Source: Candidatus Enterococcus ferrettii (GTDB lineage Bacteria; Bacillota; Bacilli; Lactobacillales; Enterococcaceae). Taken from it: a DNA stretch of 64,000 nucleotides. This document shows, in pieces, positions 30,609 through 38,265 of the stretch (within the stretch, counting starts at the first letter, position 1; each line of letters begins with the position of its first letter). The stretch lies in the NCBI RefSeq assembly GCF_017377655.1, contig NZ_JAFREL010000020.1, forward strand, positions 124,001 to 188,000, given 5' to 3'. Made by a program: the position numbers and the translations under genes. The notes beneath the pieces were generated by a model that worked only from the letters and a program-made list of their open reading frames with translations, made no database searches and was not told the DNA's origin.

Positions 30609-31115
30609 CTAATCTATTTGTTCCGCTCGTAAATTCAAACGAATCGCTTCTAAATTATTTTCATTAACAGCATTTCTTTCTTCTTTCGGCCAAAAAATCC
30701 TTAGTGAGTAACTATGTACCTGGGGTTGCTGAGAACCAAGATTCATGGTGCCCTCTATTTTATTATTTTGAAAATCAAGCTTTTCCCCCTCTTTATACAG
30801 CTCATAGTCTACGGGCAATGACCCATAGCTTTCCAGCTGAATCGTATAACGCATAGCCGTTTCGATCTGTTTTACTCCATCCCTATCAGTAATGTCTATA
30901 GCTATTTCATCATATTCATCTGGCGCCAGATTCAGATTCACGGGTACAGACTCGAAACGATCCCCTAAAAAAAAGCCTACTCTAGTCGACGCACCGATTT
31001 CGCTCGTGGCATGAAATTTGGAATAGGTCAAACTCACTACTAAAGAGAAGAAAACAATCGATAAGCTCAAGACTATTGCTGCTTTATAACGATTCTTTTT
31101 TATTAACTCTATCAT
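30609..31115 (-). CDS. Small exported TasA/camelysin-like protein
   Basis: The 168-aa protein has an N-terminal hydrophobic segment (residues 12-30) followed by TYSKFHATSEIGASTRVG, the pattern seen just after the signal in TasA/camelysin-like proteins. A beta-sandwich-like stretch with AMRYTIQLESYGSLPVDYELY follows. It is the first gene of a three-gene operon, with ribosome site GGAGG. A SipW-type processing enzyme would be expected for true TasA homologues; the only signal peptidase in the window is of the S/K type. Confidence 0.6.
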   Translation of the reverse strand: MIELIKKNRYKAAIVLSLSIVFFSLVVSLTYSKFHATSEIGASTRVGFFLGDRFESVPVNLNLAPDEYDEIAIDITDRDGVKQIETAMRYTIQLESYGSLPVDYELYKEGEKLDFQNNKIEGTMNLGSQQPQVHSYSLRIFWPKEERNAVNENNLEAIRLNLRAEQID

Positions 31116-31570
31116 CCTGATCCCTCCTCAAAATTGAAAAACTCATTTTTATCCTTTGCTAGCATAAAAGTACAGGTGTTATATTAAACTAGAGAGAATA
31201 ATATTCTGCTTAGAATTTATTTCCCTTCCTCATTGCCTTCTCGCACAGCTTCCATTATACGACTCTATTTTATCATATAATTATAATCAAAATAGAATTA
31301 TCACAGAATATTTCTCCGATCTTAAGGTTAGTTAAATTATACGGGTCACATTAAGAAAACAAAAAAGGAAAATACAACGATAAAACATCTCTTATTCTCT
31401 CAATTATTCTTTTTGTAACAAAATCCTCTGTGCTTTTGTAATGCAGGATAGAACTTTCCAGACCCCATTAACCTCAAAGCAATAAAGCGAAGTGTTTCAA
31501 CTAAGTCTCGCTTACCGCTCACCCATTTACTTGTTGCCCAATCCAAACAGAAAACTAGACCTTCTTACAA
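31116..31570. other. Intergenic stretch without a convincing gene
   Basis: About 450 bp of AT-rich sequence. It must hold the promoter of the 168-aa gene, but no convincing -35/-10 pair was found. The longest open frame is about 36 codons without a start. Nothing else is seen. Confidence 0.6.
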
Positions 31571-31602
31571 AATAAAAAGAGCATGCAGCGAATGCACACT
31601 CT
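31571..31602 (-). terminator. Terminator of the XRE-small membrane protein operon
   Basis: On the minus strand AGAGTGTGCA, a 5-nt loop and TGCATGCTCT (10 bp with two wobbles) are followed by TTTTATTTT. Confidence 0.75.
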
Positions 31603-31648
31603 TCCAGTCGGTCAGTTTGTTTTAGTTTGGGGCAAAATAATTTACGTC

Positions 31649-31867
31649 TTAGTTTCTCTGAGCCTTACGTTCTCTCTTTTTCACCACACGCAACGCAACA
31701 TGAGCTGCTATTAAAGCAATAAACGGTATCGCTCCTATGATTAGCAGGCTAGGCGGTATATACCCAACTGGAGGTGCTTTGCTACCGCCACCCACAACAA
31801 CAGCCATTAATGATACCCCACACAGATTGTATAAGATCAGAATTGCCTTATTCAATTTATTCACCAT
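31649..31867 (-). CDS. Small two-helix membrane protein
   Basis: The 72-aa product has two hydrophobic segments (about 6-25 and 40-60) separated by SKAPPVGYIPP, and a basic tail RKVRR-like (VVKKRERKAQRN). Its start overlaps the end of the XRE regulator gene by 11 bp, so the two are coupled. No family recognised; pairs of an XRE regulator and a small membrane protein are common in this group. Confidence 0.7.
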   Translation of the reverse strand: MVNKLNKAILILYNLCGVSLMAVVVGGGSKAPPVGYIPPSLLIIGAIPFIALIAAHVALRVVKKRERKAQRN

Positions 31868-32150
31868 GATGCTCGTCCTCCTTTATATTGGGAAGGTTGT
31901 AATAGTTTCTCAGGTTTTGGGCATTGGCTAGATAATCTAAAAAACTTGGTTTGGCACGACCAATCAGCTTGTTAACATTCACTTTATACAATTCGCTTAG
32001 CCTTACCAATTGATCAACATCTGGGTAACTCTTGTTGCGTTCCCACTTGGAAATCGTTTGAGGCGTCACATGAAGGACAGCGGCAACATCTTTTTGAGTG
32101 AACTGATTTTCTTCGCGATAATATTTGAGCTGCGAACCAATCTTAATCAT
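31857..32150 (-). CDS. XRE-family transcriptional regulator
   Basis: The 97-aa protein has an N-terminal Cro/C1 helix-turn-helix: LKYYREENQFTQKDVAAVLHVTPQTISKWERNKSYPDVDQL. ATG at 32150 was chosen because GAGGAGG stands 8 nt upstream; a longer frame has no ribosome site. It is coupled to the small membrane protein gene. Confidence 0.87.
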   Translation of the reverse strand: MIKIGSQLKYYREENQFTQKDVAAVLHVTPQTISKWERNKSYPDVDQLVRLSELYKVNVNKLIGRAKPSFLDYLANAQNLRNYYNLPNIKEDEHHGE

Positions 32151-32298
32151 GAGCGTACCTCCTCGTCTATTTAAGTATAACGTATCTGTTGAACTGCTCA
32201 CCAGCTTTTTCAGGTAACGAATTTGTTGACCGGAGAAATTACTGCTCAACGCTGCGTTGTTTCCTTGATGTGACGAGATTCATTAGCCCTGAACGCAC

Positions 32299-32334
32299 TA
32301 AAAAAGCGGAGAAACTATACAAAGTTTTTCCGCC
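32299..32334 (-). terminator. Terminator after the zinc-ribbon gene
   Basis: On the minus strand GGCGGAAAAACT pairs with AGTTTCTCCGCT, followed by TTTTTTA. Confidence 0.8.
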
Positions 32335-32406
32335 TCTTAGGTTTACATTATACGAATCTAATAGAAATTGATGAATCAAACGATGAACGAACTTCTTTAT
32401 CTCAGC

Positions 32407-32652
32407 TTATTTTTTCTCAATCAAATAGCTTTCTAATTTTGGAATGCTGACTTGTTCCTTCCAAATGCAAATGGGGCAAGCAATAAAATACTCCGCTGAA
32501 GCCGTGCATATTGGAATGAAAAATATAGTGAGCTTGCTGCCGAGTTTGATTCCCTCCATCGTTACCCAATTTGAACAATTAGGACAGGTGCACTCCAGAT
32601 GTGTTTTCCCCAAATTTTCCGCAAATCCTTTACTACCCCAGACAAAAAGCAT
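32407..32652 (-). CDS. Small zinc-ribbon protein
   Basis: The 81-aa protein has two Cys pairs, CTCPNC near residue 22 and CPIC near residue 60, separated by a hydrophobic stretch KLTIFFIPICTASAEYFIA. This is the layout of zinc-ribbon proteins with an embedded strand pair. Ribosome site AAGGGGAA. It follows the winged-helix gene by 28 bp and may be the last gene of the pilus operon. Function unknown. Confidence 0.75.
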   Translation of the reverse strand: MLFVWGSKGFAENLGKTHLECTCPNCSNWVTMEGIKLGSKLTIFFIPICTASAEYFIACPICIWKEQVSIPKLESYLIEKK

Positions 32653-32680
32653 ACAATTCCCCTTCTTTTTTCACATACTC

Positions 32681-33409
32681 TTACTGATAATTCTTTTGCT
32701 GATACCCTATGCACTGCTGGTAAAAGGCCTCACTTAATTGATACCCTTTGCCCCAGTGAGTCAGGATGAGCTTGCCTTCGATACCTTGGGCCTCAAACTT
32801 GCGCTTAATCCGGTTAATCATACAGGATAGCTGACTCATGTTTGATGGGGTTTGTCCTTCTGACCAAATTTTTTCGCATAATTCTTTGCGGGTGATCAGT
32901 TCACCTTGAACTTCTATTAATAGCTCCATCAATTTGCTTTCTTTACCGGTTAAATCAATGTTCATTGCCTTCCGCTCGTTTGGGCTGTCACCACCTGGAA
33001 AAGGTACAATTCTTCCATCCGTGGATTCCTTTTGAAAGGCACTGGCTTGGGCCTGCGAAAGCTTTTCCCGCAGGTCAAACAATGCTTCATCCTCTAATAA
33101 AAAGCCGTGCAGTCCTCGGTTGCTCCAGCTTGCCTGATCTTCAACTGATGGAAGCAGACCCACCTCTCGCAAAATAGCCACAGGATGGCGGTGGAAGAAA
33201 TCTACCAGTGCACCGGCTTCCTGATCACAGATAGTTTTGCTGAAAATGACCGCCTGAAATTGTTGAATCAGTGAAGGTGGCATACCAAAACGTTGGGCTT
33301 GATCAACTAGCTGGGCGGAACACCAGACTTCGTGGTTTAAATTTTGCAGCCTTTCCTGCAAGGATTGATCGGATAAAATATTTTTAGTTAGAAGTAGAAC
33401 TTGACTCAT
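32681..33409 (-). CDS. Orphan OmpR-type winged-helix regulator with receiver-like N-terminus
   Basis: The C-terminal 100 residues of this 242-aa protein are an OmpR/PhoB-type winged helix (DLTGKESKLMELLIE, LITRKELCEKIW, MSQLSCMINRIKRKF, THWGKGYQL). The N-terminal 110 residues (MSQVLLLTKNILSDQSLQERL) look like a receiver domain without the acidic phosphorylation residues. ATG at 33409 with AGAAGG upstream overlaps the coiled-coil gene by 26 bp. It is in the pilus operon and is the best local candidate for pilus regulation. No kinase gene is beside it. Confidence 0.78.
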   Translation of the reverse strand: MSQVLLLTKNILSDQSLQERLQNLNHEVWCSAQLVDQAQRFGMPPSLIQQFQAVIFSKTICDQEAGALVDFFHRHPVAILREVGLLPSVEDQASWSNRGLHGFLLEDEALFDLREKLSQAQASAFQKESTDGRIVPFPGGDSPNERKAMNIDLTGKESKLMELLIEVQGELITRKELCEKIWSEGQTPSNMSQLSCMINRIKRKFEAQGIEGKLILTHWGKGYQLSEAFYQQCIGYQQKNYQ

Positions 33410-34802
33410 GACTATCGCCTTCTCTCGTTGTGGTTTGCGGTTCTTGGGAAACAATGTCTCGTGCGAATTGATCGACTTTTTCCTGCAGCTGTTGATAGAG
33501 CGTTAGGATGTCTTGTTTGGAATTGGTTAGTTCATTGGCCAATTTTCCCGCCTGCTCTTCCATTATCTGAGCACGCTGCTTGGCCGCGGAAATTAATTGA
33601 TTGGCTCGCTGCTGGGCCTCTTGAATGGTCTGATCCCCTTGCTTCTTGGCAGACAGGAGAATTTTGCTAACTTCGGCCTGTTTGGCGGCTGTTTCTTCCT
33701 GTAACGCATAAAATTGCTCTTCCATCAGATGAGCATGATCCTTTTCTGCCCGGTAGGCAGTCTGAGCATCCGTTACCTGCTGCTCCAATTGCGTGATTTG
33801 TTGTTGAAGCTTTTGGGTTGTTTCTTCTTTTTGCAACAGCTGCTGGCGCTGAGCATGAATCAACTGATCTTTTTCGGTCAGCTGTTTTGCTAAAATAATA
33901 GCTTGTTCATCGGCATTCTTAATTTGCTGATGCAGTTTGCTGTTTAAAGCTTCTGCCTCTCGCAGTTTGGCTGCATCTTGTGAGACTGTGGTGAACTGTT
34001 TTTTCAAGCTTTGGTAAATAGCCTGCTGGTCTTTTAGTTCTTGCTTTAGCTGTGGAACTTGTTGAGAAAGCGTTTGTTCTTCCTCCACTTGACCCTGCAA
34101 GTGAATGATATCGCTATGCGCTCGGTACAACGCCTCACTTAGTGCGTCTTTTTCTTCTTTTAGCTGATGCTCTTCTTGCTGAGTCATTTGAGTTTGACTG
34201 GTGAGCGCTCGCTGGTTGAGCTGATGGCTTAACTGATTATTCTGGGCGATCAACGTTTGTCGCTCTTGCGTTAATTTCTCTAATCTTCCTCGTAAGTCTT
34301 GGGCATCCTTCGTCAAACGATCTAGTTCAGCTTTTGGCCGCTGTGCCTGTGCTTGGGCTTGTTTCAAGGCTTCTTCTAATCGTTGTTGTTCCTTTGTTTG
34401 TTCTTCGCTGACTGCTGGCTGATTTTCGTAGCTGGTTAATCGTTCAGTCAGCTGGGTTCTTTCCTTTAGCAGCTGCTCCTTTTGCGCCATCAGCTTTTTC
34501 GTTACCGTCGTGATTTCATTTTGCTTGTTTAACAGCTCCTGCTTGGCTTGTTCCAAGGTAGCCTGCTGTTCTTTGAGCTTTTGGTTTTCTTCTTCCAACG
34601 CTCGAGTGGCTGTTTCGTCTTGTTTGGGTTTTAGTTGATAGACCTTTTGTTCACTTTCTTCCTTTGGTTTAACTGGTGGTTCTTTTTGAGCCAACGGACC
34701 CACTCGTTCTTCAATGACTTCATCCGACAGTTCATTGATTTCGTCTAAAATACTTTTGGTGAAAAACCAGCCGTCCTTTTTCTTTTTGCGTTTTGTCGCC
34801 AT
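33384..34802 (-). CDS. Long coiled-coil cytoplasmic protein, DivIVA-like tail
   Basis: The 472-aa protein starts with a basic patch MATKRKKKKDGWFF, then about 350 residues of almost continuous coiled coil rich in Q, E, K and L. The C-terminal third has the pattern LLSAKKQGDQTIQEAQQRAN followed by LISAAKQRAQIMEEQA, which resembles the C-terminal coil of DivIVA/GpsB-type polar proteins. No signal peptide or helix in the membrane. The start at 34802 is 1 bp after the stop of the two-helix membrane protein gene, which suggests a complex of the two. Homology to DivIVA is not shown, only similarity of pattern. Confidence 0.7.
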   Translation of the reverse strand: MATKRKKKKDGWFFTKSILDEINELSDEVIEERVGPLAQKEPPVKPKEESEQKVYQLKPKQDETATRALEEENQKLKEQQATLEQAKQELLNKQNEITTVTKKLMAQKEQLLKERTQLTERLTSYENQPAVSEEQTKEQQRLEEALKQAQAQAQRPKAELDRLTKDAQDLRGRLEKLTQERQTLIAQNNQLSHQLNQRALTSQTQMTQQEEHQLKEEKDALSEALYRAHSDIIHLQGQVEEEQTLSQQVPQLKQELKDQQAIYQSLKKQFTTVSQDAAKLREAEALNSKLHQQIKNADEQAIILAKQLTEKDQLIHAQRQQLLQKEETTQKLQQQITQLEQQVTDAQTAYRAEKDHAHLMEEQFYALQEETAAKQAEVSKILLSAKKQGDQTIQEAQQRANQLISAAKQRAQIMEEQAGKLANELTNSKQDILTLYQQLQEKVDQFARDIVSQEPQTTTREGDSHESSSTSN

Positions 34803-34803
34803 C

Positions 34804-35571
34804 TTAGTCGTCATCCTTTGCTTTTTTCTCTACTTCATCTAGTAATTCAAAGGCCTCATCCGCTTCGTTGCGGCCGTAGGTACAGCTATATACGGTCGGG
34901 TTATCCGCCTGTGAGGTTTCGTTGATTTGAAAATGGATTTGGGTCAGCTGTGTCACCGCTTCAGCTTCTTTGACAAAGGTCGTCATGTTTTTGCGAATTG
35001 TGTCTTCGCTAGCAGAGGTGCTGACATCCCCTACTAATGAAAGACTCAGGGTTTTCGTCGGTACATCGATCGAAAGAACCAATGTTGATAAGCCAAAGTA
35101 AGGAACAATCTGTTGACTCAACCCCTGTTCAATTTCCGATTGCAGCGAAGCATTGCCATTAGCTTTGAACAGCTGGTACCAGGAATAATCTGCCAAACCG
35201 ATGCCTTCTTCTGGATAGTTCTTCACTGGAATCTTGGTAATCAGCTGCTTTTGTTCCCGCTTCAAGGAGAAGGTCTCGTCTTTTAGCGTCTCGCTTTGGG
35301 CTCGCAAGGTTTCTACTTTTCCTTCGGTTTGAAACAAGGAAAGAGTGACACATAGGACGGTTGCCCCAATAAGCAGACCATTGATTAGTAAAATATGAAC
35401 ATGCTTTTCTTGTTCCTTTTGCTTAATCAGGTGCAGCTTTCGTCGGGCTTTTTCAGATAGCTGACTGGACTGCTCAACCTGTCGAATCCGGTAATGAATT
35501 AGGAAACGGTACCCGCTCAGGCCTAAGATCAGTAGTACAAATAAGACACTGAGGACATTTAGTATGAACAT
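34804..35571 (-). CDS. Two-helix membrane protein of the pilus locus
   Basis: The 255-aa protein has hydrophobic helices at about residues 5-25 and 60-82, joined by a charged cytoplasmic-type loop RKLHLIKQKEQEKH. A C-terminal domain of about 170 residues follows, predicted outside the membrane, with a short coil (LRAQSETLKDETFSLKREQK). No family recognised. It sits 15 bp after the signal peptidase gene and just before the coiled-coil gene. The topology would link the cell interior to the wall side. Confidence 0.7.
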   Translation of the reverse strand: MFILNVLSVLFVLLILGLSGYRFLIHYRIRQVEQSSQLSEKARRKLHLIKQKEQEKHVHILLINGLLIGATVLCVTLSLFQTEGKVETLRAQSETLKDETFSLKREQKQLITKIPVKNYPEEGIGLADYSWYQLFKANGNASLQSEIEQGLSQQIVPYFGLSTLVLSIDVPTKTLSLSLVGDVSTSASEDTIRKNMTTFVKEAEAVTQLTQIHFQINETSQADNPTVYSCTYGRNEADEAFELLDEVEKKAKDDD

Positions 35572-35586
35572 GCTGGGACTCCTTCC

Positions 35587-36129
35587 TTAATTAATGGGCC
35601 CAAATTCTGAGAATGGATAGACCCTGTATTGAACCTTGCCTTCCACCTTCTCAGCATCCACCCACCCAAAGGAACGACTGTCCTTTGATACTGCAGTATG
35701 ATCGCCAATCACAAAATAATGATGGGGTGGAATCGTGGCATCCTTTTTCAGTTCTCGAGCAGTTTTAGGTTCTAGGTCAAAGGTGTAGGTGGTCGTAAAT
35801 CCTTCGTCACCAATGCTTAGAATCAATCGATTTCCTTGCACCAAAACCGAATCCCCTGGTAAACCAATCACTCGTTTCACAAACATGCCTTCTTCTTCCG
35901 AAACAGAAAACCCAATGACTGAATAGCGGACAATTGGTGAACGTTTGTTTAGCAGCACCCGATCCCCATCCTGCAGGGATTCCTGCATCGAAGTTCCTGC
36001 GACGGGATGGATCAGGTAGTTGCTATGCACCCAACTGAATAGGATGATTAACATAGCCACAAAGAGAGCACTTTTAACTAGCACTTTTAACCAGTGAATC
36101 GAGAGTTGCCGCTTTCGACGAGTACTCAT
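35587..36129 (-). CDS. Type I signal peptidase (S/K type)
   Basis: The 180-aa protein has one N-terminal helix (about 18-35). The catalytic Ser lies in VAGTSMQESLQDGDRVL and the Lys in FVKRVIGLPGDSV, then the conserved FVIGDHTAVSKDSRSFG. It would remove signal peptides from exported proteins; in sortase-pilus loci a dedicated signal peptidase is often required for pilin processing or assembly. Its start overlaps the stop of the GH73-CHAP gene by 4 bp, giving translational coupling. Confidence 0.9.
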   Translation of the reverse strand: MSTRRKRQLSIHWLKVLVKSALFVAMLIILFSWVHSNYLIHPVAGTSMQESLQDGDRVLLNKRSPIVRYSVIGFSVSEEEGMFVKRVIGLPGDSVLVQGNRLILSIGDEGFTTTYTFDLEPKTARELKKDATIPPHHYFVIGDHTAVSKDSRSFGWVDAEKVEGKVQYRVYPFSEFGPIN

Positions 36130-38255
36130 TTCGGCTTGATGTAGGAAACCAGATTGGATTTCGCCAGATCATTGGAAATGACACGGTAAGAAATAGTGGT
36201 TCCCCCAACGACGTTTCCTTCGGAGATCAAGATTCCTTCATCCGTCACAGCCTCCACAAAAGCCACATGGCCATAACGTGGATCAGAGCCTGCCGTTCCC
36301 GGTGTAAAGGAAACTAGATAGCCAGCCTTTGGTGTTTGTGTTACTTCATACCCTAGTGCTCGTCCCTTGGTTCCCCATTCACCGCCGTTGCCCATAAAAT
36401 CATCCACCTGTCCACCTAATTGAGTCACTCGGTTAAAGGCATACCAGGTACATTGGCCGACCAGATACGACCCAGATACGTTATAGTTTTTCCCATCATA
36501 ATCTTTCAACTTCATCTTTTTACGATATTCAGCTGGAATCGACTCCTTACCTTGTAAAACAGCACTAGTACTGCCGCTTTCTGGCAAAGGATCATCATAA
36601 AGTGTCAGGTGATACGCCGCAATAATTGAACTAATTTTTTTGTGATAGGAAGTGTCTGTCGCATACTTTCCAGTTAGCGCTTGAGCTGCTCGTAAATAGT
36701 TCTTGGACTCTGACCGCCAAACTTCTTGGTAATAAGCGGGATTTCCCCAAATTCCTTCGCGAATCAGTGAGACATAATCACCTAATGATTCTGCGTAGCT
36801 TGGATAGCGGCGAAAGGCGGCCGAAATCGTGTAGAGTTCTCCGTTGCCCCGATCTTCTTGGGTGGGCAAACTAACCGATTGACCACCATAGCTGCCCTTC
36901 ACCCCAAACAGATTGTAATTGGGTGCAACCGATAAACCGCTGGTACCTGACCCACTTTCTAAAATGGCTTGGGCAATCATAACAGAGGCAAACACATCGT
37001 ATTTCAGTCCTAGTTTTTGCGCATCGACTGCCACCTGATCAATAAACTGTTGGGTTTGATCGTTGGTATCAATCGCAAAGGAAGCGGGATAAGATTGTTC
37101 TACCTCTTCGGCATAGGTTGTTTTGGTTCGATTCATCGGTCGTTTGCCGGATCTAGTTTCTTCTTCACGTTCAGATAGGAGTGCAATTGCCACTTCTTGT
37201 TTGGTTTCTTTTTCTTCGTTTTCTTCTGAAATTTCTACCTCTTTTTCCTGAACCGTCAGGTAATGATCTTCTCCCAGATACAAACCGATGATGCGGTTAT
37301 CTACTATTAAAAGATCTCCTGGTTGCAGGTTTTTTTCTTCAATTGCTTGTAACGATTCTTCTTCTAAATTTTCGTTAAATAGCTGACTGAACAGCCCTTT
37401 GACGAATTCTTGAACCGTATAATCTTCTTCCTTTTCTCCTAATTGTTTTAAGCCTTCATAAATCAGAACGCCCTGCTTTGGATCGCTAAAGGAGGAAAGC
37501 AACGGCAATTCGTACCCATTAAAATCTGACTCCGCGACCTGGCTTACTCGCAAGCTTTCGTCCAACTCTACTTCCCGATTGCCTAACGGATTACTTGAGC
37601 CAATCGTTGGCAAAGGTGCGGCTGGAACTATGGCTGATGGTTGTGCGGGAAAGCTGGCAATCACTGGTTCGCTGGCAGCTGGTGGCGAAGCAGGTGTTAG
37701 CTCCTGAGGTTCAGGTATTTGTTCTTCTACTGGTGGTTCTGTTGAAGAGTTCGTTGTGCTTTCCGAGGAGCCAATCGATTCTTGACTAGAACTGCTGCTC
37801 GAAGAACTTTCTTCGGTCTGGCTCTGTGACGTACTAGTTTCTGTTGTACTTGAAGTCGTGCTCGTTTCGCTCGTCGTACTTGTCTCGGTGGTACTCTCAG
37901 ACAAAGTGGTCGTACTCGTTTCCGTCGAACTTTCTTCTATTAAACTCTCACTTGTGCTGCTTTCTTCTGAGACAGAAGTTTCCTCCATGACTTGTGTTTC
38001 AGAAGAAATCGTTTCGGTTTCTGCAGGTACTTCAGACGCTACAACTTCTTGAACTGGTTCTACCGGCACAGCTTCCATCACTTCTGGCGGCAGGTCATTG
38101 ATGGGCTCGGAAGGAACCGTCGTTTCTGTAGTGGTTTGACTGCTGGTACTTTCCGTCAGCTCATTGCTGGCCTTTAAGCTGCGGTTTGTGGAAATACTAA
38201 ACACGGTAATAATACCCAGCACCAGCAGTCCACTGCCTAACATGAGTTTCTTCAT
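36126..38255 (-). CDS. Exported peptidoglycan hydrolase, GH73 plus CHAP
   Basis: The 709-aa protein has a signal peptide, then a Ser/Thr/Glu-rich linker to about residue 195, then an unassigned middle part. A GH73 N-acetylglucosaminidase domain is placed near 395-545 (VMIAQAILESGSGTSG with catalytic Glu, NYNLFGVKGSYGG, FRRYPSYAESLGDYV). A C-terminal CHAP amidase or endopeptidase domain is near 590-709 (GQCTWYAFNR with the Cys, RYGHVAFVEAV with the His). It can therefore cut both glycan and peptide. Between the sortase and the signal peptidase genes, it is suited to open the wall for pilus export. Ribosome site TAGGAGG. Confidence 0.9.
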   Translation of the reverse strand: MKKLMLGSGLLVLGIITVFSISTNRSLKASNELTESTSSQTTTETTVPSEPINDLPPEVMEAVPVEPVQEVVASEVPAETETISSETQVMEETSVSEESSTSESLIEESSTETSTTTLSESTTETSTTSETSTTSSTTETSTSQSQTEESSSSSSSSQESIGSSESTTNSSTEPPVEEQIPEPQELTPASPPAASEPVIASFPAQPSAIVPAAPLPTIGSSNPLGNREVELDESLRVSQVAESDFNGYELPLLSSFSDPKQGVLIYEGLKQLGEKEEDYTVQEFVKGLFSQLFNENLEEESLQAIEEKNLQPGDLLIVDNRIIGLYLGEDHYLTVQEKEVEISEENEEKETKQEVAIALLSEREEETRSGKRPMNRTKTTYAEEVEQSYPASFAIDTNDQTQQFIDQVAVDAQKLGLKYDVFASVMIAQAILESGSGTSGLSVAPNYNLFGVKGSYGGQSVSLPTQEDRGNGELYTISAAFRRYPSYAESLGDYVSLIREGIWGNPAYYQEVWRSESKNYLRAAQALTGKYATDTSYHKKISSIIAAYHLTLYDDPLPESGSTSAVLQGKESIPAEYRKKMKLKDYDGKNYNVSGSYLVGQCTWYAFNRVTQLGGQVDDFMGNGGEWGTKGRALGYEVTQTPKAGYLVSFTPGTAGSDPRYGHVAFVEAVTDEGILISEGNVVGGTTISYRVISNDLAKSNLVSYIKPK

Positions 38256-38265
38256 GGATTTCCTC

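Noticed and set aside
31116..31570. Pseudogene or small protein in the gap before the 168-aa gene
   Set aside because: The only open frame is about 36 codons without start codon or ribosome site.
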